Source: Bacteroides mediterraneensis (GTDB lineage: Bacteria > Bacteroidota > Bacteroidia > Bacteroidales > Bacteroidaceae). From it: a DNA stretch of 64,000 bases. A program made the position numbers and the translations under genes. Each line of letters starts with the position of its first letter. The stretch's first letter is position 1. The stretch is from assembly GCF_900128455.1 (NCBI RefSeq), contig NZ_LT635783.1, positions 3,524,546-3,588,545 on the forward strand, given 5' to 3'. This document shows positions 19,151 through 27,660 of this stretch, piece by piece. The notes beneath the pieces were generated by a model that searched no databases, was not told the DNA's origin, and was given only the letters and a program-made list of their open reading frames with translations.

Positions 19151-20407
19151 TTATTCTTCGTCGTATGTCTGATACAAAAAATCATTGTAAGGATATTTCT
19201 GTACATGCAGTTCCCTTACCTTTTTATATAAGAGGTCACGGAACTGTTCGATATTGGTCTTCTCCCGGGCGGATATGAAGATACAATTATCGTTCAATTT
19301 CGCCATCCAGGTATGCATCAGTTCCTCCAAGGTGATATTCTCCTTTGTTTTCGGAGTCAGGTCGTCTTCCGCCTTCTCCACGTACGTATAAGCATCCACC
19401 TTGTTAAATACAATCATGCTCGGTTTTCCGCCTGCTCCCAAATCGGCAATGGTTTTCTCCACCACTTGAATCTGTTCTTCAAAATCCGGATGAGAAATAT
19501 CGACCACATGAACCAATAAATCAGCCTCACGTACCTCGTCCAATGTCGACTTGAACGAATCGACCAGGTCGGTCGGTAATTTCCGGATAAACCCTACCGT
19601 ATCGGACAACAGGAAAGGAAGATTCTCGATAATCACCTTGCGCACTGTGGTGTCCAGCGTGGCGAACAGTTTGTTTTCCGCAAACACATCACTCTTTGCC
19701 AGCAGATTCATCAACGTAGATTTTCCCACATTGGTATATCCCACCAACGCCACACGAATCAAGCGCCCGCGATTCTTGCGCTGAGTGGATTTCTGCGTAT
19801 CAATTTCAGCCAGACGCTGCTTCAGCAAGGCCATACGGTTCAAGATGATACGACGGTCCATTTCCAACTGGGTTTCACCCGGACCACGCAAACCCACGGA
19901 ACCTTTACCACCTCCGGCACCGGAACCACCACCCTGCCGTTCCAAGTGTGTCCACAAACGCTGCAAGCGGGGAAGCATGTACTTGTATTGCGCCAGCTCC
20001 ACCTGCGTTTTGGCATTGGCTGTCTGTGCCCGCATGGCAAAAATATCCAAGATTAATGAAGTACGGTCGAGTATTTTGACTTTCAGCTCATTTTCAATGT
20101 TACGGATTTGCTTCGCCGAGAGTTCATCATCGAAAATCACCATTCCGATTTCAGTCTCCTCATTTTCGTTCTGAACAGCCAAGTATTCTTTGATTTCCTG
20201 CAATTTACCCTTTCCTACATAAGTCACAGAGTTGGGGGTATCCAGCTTTTGGGTGAAGCGTTTCACCACCTCCGCCCCTGCTGTCTCCGCCAGGAAAGCC
20301 AGTTCATCCAGGTATTCATTGGTCTTACGTTCATTCTGAGTCTGGGTTATCAAACCCACCAACGCAGCCTTTTCGGTCTGCGCATCCGATATCACAAATT
20401 CCTTCAT
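19151..20407 (-). CDS. hflX: GTPase HflX
   Basis: A 418-residue HflX-type GTPase that binds the large ribosomal subunit and can split stalled ribosomes under stress. The N-terminal HflX domain (residues 1-190) includes the Gly-rich linker GGGSGAGGGKGSVGLRGPGE. The G domain has P-loop GYTNVGKST, switch II/G3 DTVGF and G4 NKVD. It is the first gene of the hflX-DUF4954-TlpA-like operon. Confidence 0.96.
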   Translation of the reverse strand: MKEFVISDAQTEKAALVGLITQTQNERKTNEYLDELAFLAETAGAEVVKRFTQKLDTPNSVTYVGKGKLQEIKEYLAVQNENEETEIGMVIFDDELSAKQIRNIENELKVKILDRTSLILDIFAMRAQTANAKTQVELAQYKYMLPRLQRLWTHLERQGGGSGAGGGKGSVGLRGPGETQLEMDRRIILNRMALLKQRLAEIDTQKSTQRKNRGRLIRVALVGYTNVGKSTLMNLLAKSDVFAENKLFATLDTTVRKVIIENLPFLLSDTVGFIRKLPTDLVDSFKSTLDEVREADLLVHVVDISHPDFEEQIQVVEKTIADLGAGGKPSMIVFNKVDAYTYVEKAEDDLTPKTKENITLEELMHTWMAKLNDNCIFISAREKTNIEQFRDLLYKKVRELHVQKYPYNDFLYQTYDEE

Positions 20408-20435
20408 TCAGTGTAAATCTAATTTCTATATGTCG

Positions 20436-20443
20436 CAAATATA
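20436..20443 (-). promoter_or_regulatory. Candidate -7 box of the hflX operon
   Basis: The minus strand reads TATATTTG, matching TAnnTTTG, 28 bp upstream of the hflX start. It lies next to the terminator hairpin of the upstream susCD operon. Confidence 0.5.
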
Positions 20444-20446
20444 CAG

Positions 20447-20481
20447 AAAAAGAGCGCATCTCCTTTCAGATGCGCTCTTTT
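20447..20481 (-). terminator. Bidirectional-looking terminator after the susC-susD-lipoprotein operon
   Basis: AAAAGAGCGCATCT and AGATGCGCTCTTTT form a perfect stem with a 6-nt loop. On the minus strand it ends in TTTTTC, about 30 nt after the lipoprotein stop. Confidence 0.85.
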
Positions 20482-20508
20482 ATTTTTACAAACCACAATC
20501 ATTCGCGG

Positions 20509-20940
20509 TTATTTATGCTGTACCGTAATTTCCATACGGGCCTCAGCACCCGGAGACAGATGAGTACCTTCTTTAAAGGTCAATACTGCCGTATATTTCT
20601 TCTCCTTCCACTGACCTGTCGGCACAAAACCCACTTCCACATAAGCCGCCGGTTCTCCGTCCTTAAAGGTCACTTCCGGTGTCTGAAGTTTCAGTACGTT
20701 CTCCGAAACCGCCTTCGCGTCAAGCATCACTTCCACCTTGGCCTCACCAGTTCTGCTGGAGCGATAAACCGGTACTTTCACCACACCGGCATTCCCGGCC
20801 TCTACTTCCATCACTTGTTTGGCGTTCACAAAAGAAAACGCCATTTCACGTTCCGTGTACACCACTCCTTCCGCATCTTTGTTGCACGAAGCAGCCACAC
20901 CCGATAATAAAACCGCAATCGCGAGTATATAATTCTTCAT
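20509..20940 (-). CDS. Small lipoprotein, third gene of a susCD operon
   Basis: A 143-residue lipoprotein with lipobox VAASC. The mature part is all-beta in character, with alternating hydrophobic strands (VVKVPVYRSS, AKVEVMLDA, AAYVEVGFVP, YTAVLTF), like a Calx-beta or BACON-type immunoglobulin-like fold. It starts 17 nt after the susD stop, so it is made with the SusC/SusD importer and is likely a surface glycan- or peptide-binding accessory (inference from position). Confidence 0.75.
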   Translation of the reverse strand: MKNYILAIAVLLSGVAASCNKDAEGVVYTEREMAFSFVNAKQVMEVEAGNAGVVKVPVYRSSRTGEAKVEVMLDAKAVSENVLKLQTPEVTFKDGEPAAYVEVGFVPTGQWKEKKYTAVLTFKEGTHLSPGAEARMEITVQHK

Positions 20941-20957
20941 TTCATTTCTATTAAAAG

Positions 20958-22508
20958 TTATCGAACAATAGGATTGTTATCCGAGCTGCTGATATGCTCG
21001 TTTCCGTCAATCTCCGACTGAGGCAAGGGGAATATGAAGAGCGGAGAAGCCACTCCCGTATTCTTCGTCTGCACTGTTTGCGAATGATTGGAGCCCTCAT
21101 ACTTCCGGTCGTAACCCAAGGCCAAGCGCTGCAAGTCGAAAATTCTTCCTGCTTCACCCCACAATTCCACACGGCGCTGCAACAGGATTTCTTCCATCAG
21201 CGTAGTAACAGGAGCATTCGTATCCGAATTATAAGTTTCCGAATCCTTACGCTTCGCCAGAATATCTTCATATTTTGCATCCCGAAGCATCCCCAGTCGC
21301 TTGATGGTAGCCCGTGCCAGATTAAACTCCTTCAGATGACATTCCGCCTCCGCCTGAATCAACACCATTTCCTCCGCACGCATCAACAGATAGTCGCCAG
21401 TCCAGATGGTATAATCGGCCATCTTAAATTTCAACTGACAATAACTTACCATAGAATTGCCCTTCTCGTTCTTTTCCAGTTTTCCCCGGAACCATTTCAT
21501 CTTACGCTCATCCGTATCCGACAACAGGTTATACAATCCGGAACTGATGCACTGGCGGGCCTTGGAGCCATACATACCTTTTGCATCCGCATCCATGTGA
21601 GAGAAGAATCCGGCATAACCCGAAGTCTGGTCTTTCGAAATCTCCAGTCCCCACATGACATCGTCCACCTTCACACTGTTGTTTCCACCCAAGACATCTA
21701 CTTTAACCAACGAAAGTCCGGGTTTCGTCAGTGCCTCTTTCGCCGCTTCCGCCGCTTCCTTATACTTATGCTGCACCAAGAAAGCACGTGCCTGGAAACC
21801 TTTGGCCACATAATAATCTATGTGAGAGATGTGTGACTGTTTCAGTCCTTTCAGACGGCTGACTGCCTCGGCCAAATCCGAATTAATCTGGTCGTACACT
21901 CCCTGCACCGTACCACGCGGTTTTCCTTCCGTTCCGGCTACCGTCGGTTCCGTGTAAAGAGGAACTCCCGGTGCATTCTCATGCCCTGCATAAGTTTGCT
22001 GATACAATTGAATCAGATAAAAATAGCAATAAGCCCGGAAGGCATACGCCTGCCCCATCAGACTATTCACCAATTCAGGGTCTCCGTCCAGCTTTCCGTC
22101 GTTTGCCAGAATATAATTCAGGTTACTGATAATCGTATAATAAAAATTCCATACAGAATAAGAACGTCCGGCTTTTCCGGCATAATCTCCGTGTACGTTT
22201 AGGCGATAATCCTCATAAAACCATCCCTGCCCCTGTTCATTCATCAAATGATCTTCTGCCATCAAATCGGCAAATAACTGAATGGCCGTCTGCCCACAGT
22301 TCTGTGTGCCCCAGCCAGAGCTCCATCCGGCAGTATACAAAAAGCGATATGCACCGTTAATCGCGGCTTCCGCATGCTCCGCGTTCTCAAAAATCTGCGT
22401 TCCAGACACAGAGTTGGTAGGCTGCGTTTCCAATTCATCCGAGCAGGAAGCCAACAAACCGACTCCTGCGAATGCCAGCCCGCATAAAAAATATTTATTG
22501 ATTTTCAT
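20958..22508 (-). CDS. SusD/RagB-family outer-membrane lipoprotein
   Basis: A 516-residue SusD homologue, the surface lipoprotein lid that captures nutrient for its SusC channel. The lipobox is LLASC. The N-terminal half has helical TPR-like segments (SLMGQAYAFRAYCYFYLIQ) and the C-terminus the usual RRVELWGEAGRIFDLQR region and the ending SSDNNPIVR. It starts 15 nt after the susC stop. The substrate is unknown: no enzyme gene sits in the operon. Confidence 0.93.
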   Translation of the reverse strand: MKINKYFLCGLAFAGVGLLASCSDELETQPTNSVSGTQIFENAEHAEAAINGAYRFLYTAGWSSGWGTQNCGQTAIQLFADLMAEDHLMNEQGQGWFYEDYRLNVHGDYAGKAGRSYSVWNFYYTIISNLNYILANDGKLDGDPELVNSLMGQAYAFRAYCYFYLIQLYQQTYAGHENAPGVPLYTEPTVAGTEGKPRGTVQGVYDQINSDLAEAVSRLKGLKQSHISHIDYYVAKGFQARAFLVQHKYKEAAEAAKEALTKPGLSLVKVDVLGGNNSVKVDDVMWGLEISKDQTSGYAGFFSHMDADAKGMYGSKARQCISSGLYNLLSDTDERKMKWFRGKLEKNEKGNSMVSYCQLKFKMADYTIWTGDYLLMRAEEMVLIQAEAECHLKEFNLARATIKRLGMLRDAKYEDILAKRKDSETYNSDTNAPVTTLMEEILLQRRVELWGEAGRIFDLQRLALGYDRKYEGSNHSQTVQTKNTGVASPLFIFPLPQSEIDGNEHISSSDNNPIVR

Positions 22509-22523
22509 TGTTGTCTTTTTTCA

Positions 22524-25500
22524 TTAGAATGTTACGTCGATACCAAATGATACAGTCCGAACCGGCACATAGCCAAAGCTCGTACCGCCACTGAAATTGT
22601 GCTGAGGATTCATACCCTTCAGGCAGTTGAACAACACCACATTGTCTGCCGTAGCCGAAAGCCGCAAGCGGTTCATGCCCCATTTCTGAATCAGTTTCTC
22701 CGGGAAAGTATATCCCAGCGAGATATTCTTGATGGCCAGGTAAGAAGCATCAATCAAGTCGTTGTTAGTCGTAATATAACTCTTGCCAATCTCGATACGA
22801 GGAATGTCGGTGATGTCACCAGGCTGTTTCCAGGCACGTTCCAAGTGCTTGCTCTTAGCCTGTCCGACATAATTTCCATACAGCAAGGTTCTGTACACAC
22901 CGTCCAGCACCTTACCTCCAATAGAATACGTACAAAGCACAGCCAAATCAAAGTTCTTGTACCGGAATTCATTGTTGAAAGAACCATACAAGTTTGGAAT
23001 ACGGCTGCCCTGGATATCCTTGCAGTTAGTAGCCTTCGACGCATCATTCGAGATATACTTCTCGCCTCTTACACCATCTTTATCTGTATCCCATACCCAG
23101 TACAACTGTTCACCTGTAGCCGGATCCACTCCTGCCGCGGTAGCCGTATAGAACGAATTGATAGTCTCACCTTCACGGATGATATAACTTCCATTAATAA
23201 TTTCCGGTTTATCGGCCAACTGCAACACCTCATTCTTCACAGTCGAACCCATCAACGTCAGTCGCCATCCGAAGTTCGGTTGCTGGAAGATATCAGTGGC
23301 AATGCTCACATCCCACCCTCGGTTACGCATGCTGCCGATGTTCTTGTTGTATCCGTCAAACCCAAGCGAGGTAGCCATCGGGAAAGACATCAGCATGTCC
23401 GAAGTTTTCCGCTGATACCATTCCACACTGAAGCTCACACGGTCGAACAAACGACCTTCCACACCCACATTCAGGTTGCCGTTTTTCTCCCACTTCAGCC
23501 CCTTATTTTCCAAAGAAGACAAAGCAGCACCGTTCATCGTGTTGTTCGGGTAGCTCAGGCTATAGAAAGACTGCCATGCATAATAAATGTCATAACCGCC
23601 TGAATCGAGCAAACGGTCATTTCCCTGCACACCGTAGCTAGCCTTCACCGACAGGTTGTTCACCCATCTCACGTTTTTCATGAACGCTTCCTGCGAAATC
23701 CGCCAGTTCGCACCTACCGACCAGAAATTACCCCAGCGGCTGTCCTTGTAAAAACGAGACGATCCGTCGGTTCGGAAGCTGGCCGAGAAATAATATTTAT
23801 CGGCGTAGTCATAAGACAGGCGCGACAAGACCGATTCCACCGAATAATTATGGCTATAAGAGTCCGTATCTACTACCGTTGTAGCCGCCGCCAGTTCATA
23901 CAACCCACCGAAAGGGAAACCGGTCTTTTGACCAGACAAATAAGAATAGGTGTATTTATAAAATTCATGTCCCACCAGTGCCGCCACATGATGCTTGCCA
24001 AAGCGCCGGTCATAATTCAGCAGCTGGTTCAAGGTGTAGCTGAAAGAACGGGAAGCACTCTTTGTCAGACGTCCCTTCACGGAAGTCGCATTACCGTTAT
24101 AAGGATTGTAATAAGTCATATTATCCCGGTTAATCAAATCGAATCCATAATTCACCGAGAATTTCAATCCCTGCAAAGGACCCTCTTTCAGGTTACCTAA
24201 TTCCATATACATACGGGCACTCAAGTTGTCGCTCGTTGTAGAATATTTGTCATCATACAAGGTAGCAATGGTATTCCAGTCCGCATTCGCACCCGCCGGG
24301 CGGTTTGCACCATAATCAAACACCGGATTACCACTTTTATCTAATACCGTTTTTCCATCCGCATCCTTCTCGTACACAGGGAAAATAGGTGCCATCAGCT
24401 GGGCCGTGTACCACACATTGGAGTTTCCCGATGAGTTTTCCACTGCCGTATTATTTTCATTGCGCGAATAGCTGGCATTCATTCCGGCCTTCAACCAGTT
24501 TGTCACATCCGAATCAATGTTCATACGGCCATTGTAACGTGAGAACTGGGTAGTCTTCAACAAACCTTTTTCGTTCAAATATCCCAATGAAAACATATAC
24601 TTTGTCTTCTCATTTCCACCAGAAAAAGAAGCATTATACTCCTGACGCAACGGATTGTTCACCATCGCCTCGTTCATCCAATCTTCCGAATATTTCAAGC
24701 GAGCATCACCACGCACCTTACCCGTAGTAGGATCAATCAGGTCCGTCACAGAATAATTAAACGGATTATACTGCTCATTCTGACCGAAAATCGCAGTAGG
24801 TCCCGATTTCATAGCTTCCAGTGCCGCAACTCCTGCTGCCGCCGGCGAAAGGCCATTATTATAAATCTGATTGTTTTTGTACGACTGGAAAACAGTTTCC
24901 AGATATCCCGCCTCATCCATTGTCTCATAACGAGGAATGGAACGGGAAGCCACACCCCAGTTAGCCTTCAGATTGACATTTACCTTGCCCGACTTTCCTT
25001 TCTTCGTTGTAATCATCACTACGCCGTTTGCTCCGCGTGAACCATACAACGCACCTGCCGAGGCATCCTTCAACACCGTCATCGATTCGATATCATTCGG
25101 ATTGATGGAAACCACATCTCCATCATAAGGCACTCCGTCTACCACATACAAAGGGCTTTGAGCCGAGTTGATAGAACCATAACCGCGAACCACGACCGAA
25201 ACCCCTGAACCCGGCTGGCCAGAACCGGAAGTGGTCTGTACACCGGCCACCAGTCCGTCTAAAGCCTTCGTGACATTGGCTACCGGCCTTGACGTGATTT
25301 TGTCAGCCTTGACTACTGATGCCGAACCGGTAAACGATTCCTTCTTGGCTGTACCATAAGCCACAACCATCACTTCGTCCAGCTGCTTTGCATCCGACTT
25401 CAGTACCACATTTACCACCGATTTCACAGGCACTTCCTGGCTCTGCAAACCGATAAAAGAAACCACCAGAACTTTTGCCGAGGCCGGCACTCCGGTAATT

Positions 25501-25685
25501 GTAAAATTTCCGTCGATATCGGTCACTGTCCCTACAGTCGTACCCTTTACCAATACCGATGCGCCCACTACCGGCAGTCCGTCTTCATCGGACGTCACAT
25601 TACCGGTCACTTGAGAAATCTGGGCATTAGACAGACCAATCCCTATCAGGAGAAAGGTCACGAACCACGTGATTTTTTTCTTCAT
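22524..25685 (-). CDS. SusC/RagA-family TonB-dependent receptor
   Basis: A 1053-residue TonB-dependent outer-membrane channel. A signal peptide (FVTFLLIGIGLSNAQ) is followed by a CarboxypepD_reg-like domain (residues about 25-105), a plug domain (GYGSINSAQSPLYVVDGVPY, then LKDASAGALYGSRGANGV) and a beta-barrel ending in FGIDVTF. I chose the ATG at 25685, which puts the signal peptide at the N-terminus. Its N-terminal region is close to that of the shufflon copy C, yet it lacks the 32-bp recombination core, so it looks fixed in expression. Confidence 0.95.
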   Translation of the reverse strand: MKKKITWFVTFLLIGIGLSNAQISQVTGNVTSDEDGLPVVGASVLVKGTTVGTVTDIDGNFTITGVPASAKVLVVSFIGLQSQEVPVKSVVNVVLKSDAKQLDEVMVVAYGTAKKESFTGSASVVKADKITSRPVANVTKALDGLVAGVQTTSGSGQPGSGVSVVVRGYGSINSAQSPLYVVDGVPYDGDVVSINPNDIESMTVLKDASAGALYGSRGANGVVMITTKKGKSGKVNVNLKANWGVASRSIPRYETMDEAGYLETVFQSYKNNQIYNNGLSPAAAGVAALEAMKSGPTAIFGQNEQYNPFNYSVTDLIDPTTGKVRGDARLKYSEDWMNEAMVNNPLRQEYNASFSGGNEKTKYMFSLGYLNEKGLLKTTQFSRYNGRMNIDSDVTNWLKAGMNASYSRNENNTAVENSSGNSNVWYTAQLMAPIFPVYEKDADGKTVLDKSGNPVFDYGANRPAGANADWNTIATLYDDKYSTTSDNLSARMYMELGNLKEGPLQGLKFSVNYGFDLINRDNMTYYNPYNGNATSVKGRLTKSASRSFSYTLNQLLNYDRRFGKHHVAALVGHEFYKYTYSYLSGQKTGFPFGGLYELAAATTVVDTDSYSHNYSVESVLSRLSYDYADKYYFSASFRTDGSSRFYKDSRWGNFWSVGANWRISQEAFMKNVRWVNNLSVKASYGVQGNDRLLDSGGYDIYYAWQSFYSLSYPNNTMNGAALSSLENKGLKWEKNGNLNVGVEGRLFDRVSFSVEWYQRKTSDMLMSFPMATSLGFDGYNKNIGSMRNRGWDVSIATDIFQQPNFGWRLTLMGSTVKNEVLQLADKPEIINGSYIIREGETINSFYTATAAGVDPATGEQLYWVWDTDKDGVRGEKYISNDASKATNCKDIQGSRIPNLYGSFNNEFRYKNFDLAVLCTYSIGGKVLDGVYRTLLYGNYVGQAKSKHLERAWKQPGDITDIPRIEIGKSYITTNNDLIDASYLAIKNISLGYTFPEKLIQKWGMNRLRLSATADNVVLFNCLKGMNPQHNFSGGTSFGYVPVRTVSFGIDVTF

Positions 25686-26192
25686 AAAATCTCTCTTTAG
25701 TTTAGTTAAGTTAAACAAGTATGTTTTCACAAACGGGCTGCTAAAATAATAAACTAAGGAGAATAAGTCAAACAGAGGGTATTCTTACACTTATTCCATA
25801 GGCAGGAAACAAAAGAATATTAAAAAGAGATAAACAAATGATTCTTAATAGCTTGCATGGATTTACCTATATTTATACAAAACGAATATAAATAGAATAA
25901 AATTGCATATATTTTGTATTATTAACAAGACGATTCATATGAAAAGACCATATTTTAATGGGATATTACCAAAAACTGGTTTAAAAACAATAATATTGAA
26001 TCCAACAAGATAAAAATTATACATGCTATCCCAATAAGCTTTTCAGAAACCTACTAAAAAAAATAGTTTTACATAAAAACAACTTACCCAAGAATACGCT
26101 CAAAACGTAAACTTGGGTAAGGTTTCAAAAACTAAAAGAAATCTAATCTTTTAGCCTATAATATATTATTTATCCGAAATAAGATTTTAGTC
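25686..26192. other. Intergenic region between the fixed susC and shufflon cassette A
   Basis: About 500 very A+T-rich bases. They must hold the promoter of the susC gene at 22524-25685, but I find no exact TAnnTTTG match. GAATAAGT (25761-25768) and ACTTATTC (25789-25796) form an 8-bp inverted repeat that could be an operator. The terminator of cassette A lies at 26076-26121. No gene is visible. Confidence 0.5.
26076..26121 (-). terminator. Terminator after susD of cassette A (copy 1 of a repeated element)
   Basis: CTTACCCAAG (26083-26092) pairs with CTTGGGTAAG (26112-26121). On the minus strand it ends in GTTTTTATG. Stem and loop are nearly identical to the hairpin at 32345-32392. Confidence 0.75.
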
Positions 26193-27641
26193 TTATAACG
26201 CGGGCAAATAATCGCTCCAGTTGTCATTCTGCTGACAACCCGTTCCTGTATTGATTTCAGCTTCTGGTATCGGGAATACGAAATTCTTAATGTCCCAATT
26301 CTGGAAGTTATCTCCTGATACCAAATCTCCCATACGGCGTGCGTCGTAGAAACGGTGTCCCTCAGCTACAAATTCACGAATTCTTTCTTCAGAAATGAAA
26401 GACAACAACGCAGCAGAAGTTGAAGGCAGATCATCTGTTGACGTAATATCTTTATTACGCTTTGCTGTAAACATCAGATATTTCTGAGCTTCTCCAATGT
26501 TTCCATTACGTGCTTCACACTCTGCAATGATGAGTGACATTTCTGACTTACGGAAAACAGGGATGTTACAAACTGCTGTAGAAGTTTTACCTACGAATTT
26601 GGCTGTAGTCGTTCCACCTCCAGCTCCACCAATTAATAGCTGTTTACGAATGTCATTGGCACCGAATTTATTAATTACGCTATTCTGCACAGTGGCATAA
26701 TAACTTCCGTACAATGTATTAATAGAATTGGCGGAAAGGTTATCATCTTCAGATTTCTTGATGGTGAAAAGATCCTCGTCCGTCATAACCACATCTCCCC
26801 ACATAGATACGTAGATATCATTCGAGGGAACATTGTCAGCACCTGTTCCATCTCCATTGCCTTTCAACGCAATGGCTTCTTTAGCGGCAGCTTCAGCAAT
26901 GCCATACTCGCCCAAAGACATATATACACGAGCTTTCAAAGCCTGAAGTCCCATCATGCTCATATAATAAGCAGAATTATAAGTACTTGTAGTAGCTTCT
27001 TCACCTGCTTGACCAAAAGCATCTTCAGCAGACTGAATATCTTTTGTAATCTGTGCATAAGTTCCCTCAATCGTACCACGGCTTACATTTGCGAAAGCTT
27101 CGGGTACTTCTTTATCAATAATGATAATACCCAGCTGTGATTTGTTAGCCTCTGAATAAGGAAGAGCATACAGATTTACCAAATAATAACCAGCTAAAGC
27201 CTTTAACGCATAGAACTGAGCAATATAATTATAAGTCGTTGCTTGTTCACTTCCCAGAATGGTACCATCAGTCAACAGTTTGTTTGCTGCATTTATGCCT
27301 TCTGTTGCGCCTGCAAGAATTTTGTAGCCTACATTCCACATGTCTTCCAGCTCTTGGTCTGTACTTGTAAAAGTAAAAGCACTATAACTGTACATGTGCC
27401 CAGATGAAGCACTTCCTGTACTCATGCCGCTACAGAAATCACCGACAGTGGTTGCATAATTTCCCAGAAAAGGATAACTTCCTACCCGATAATAAATACC
27501 ATTCAAGCTGTTTTCAATATCTTTCAGCGTAGTATAGGCTCCCTCTCCCTCTTTCTGATCATAGATTTCAGAATCAAGGCTACAGCTTCCCAAAGTTAAT
27601 GTGCATGCCAAGCCTAATATCAAATATTTTTTTATCTTCAT
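26193..27641 (-). CDS. SusD/RagB-family lipoprotein of shufflon cassette A
   Basis: A 482-residue SusD homologue with lipobox LTLGSC. It has the family helices (AQFYALKALAGYYLVNLYA) and the C-terminal EERIREFVAEGHRFYDARR motif. It starts 19 nt after the stop of the cassette A susC and would be co-expressed with it. In the present DNA arrangement the cassette A susC has no promoter or start, so this gene is probably silent unless an internal promoter exists. Confidence 0.9.
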   Translation of the reverse strand: MKIKKYLILGLACTLTLGSCSLDSEIYDQKEGEGAYTTLKDIENSLNGIYYRVGSYPFLGNYATTVGDFCSGMSTGSASSGHMYSYSAFTFTSTDQELEDMWNVGYKILAGATEGINAANKLLTDGTILGSEQATTYNYIAQFYALKALAGYYLVNLYALPYSEANKSQLGIIIIDKEVPEAFANVSRGTIEGTYAQITKDIQSAEDAFGQAGEEATTSTYNSAYYMSMMGLQALKARVYMSLGEYGIAEAAAKEAIALKGNGDGTGADNVPSNDIYVSMWGDVVMTDEDLFTIKKSEDDNLSANSINTLYGSYYATVQNSVINKFGANDIRKQLLIGGAGGGTTTAKFVGKTSTAVCNIPVFRKSEMSLIIAECEARNGNIGEAQKYLMFTAKRNKDITSTDDLPSTSAALLSFISEERIREFVAEGHRFYDARRMGDLVSGDNFQNWDIKNFVFPIPEAEINTGTGCQQNDNWSDYLPAL

Positions 27642-27660
27642 GTAATTTTCCTCCTTAATA

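Noticed and set aside
25440..25510. Possible fourth recombination site in the susC gene at 22524-25685
   Set aside because: The protein segment is homologous to that of cassette C, but the DNA at the corresponding position differs from the 32-bp core at roughly a third of positions and lacks AGTTC-N5-GAACT; the gene also has its own start and signal peptide.
25761..25796. 8-bp inverted repeat GAATAAGT/ACTTATTC as an invertible promoter
   Set aside because: The arms are too short and the spacer (20 bp) too small for known promoter inversions; an operator or chance is more likely.
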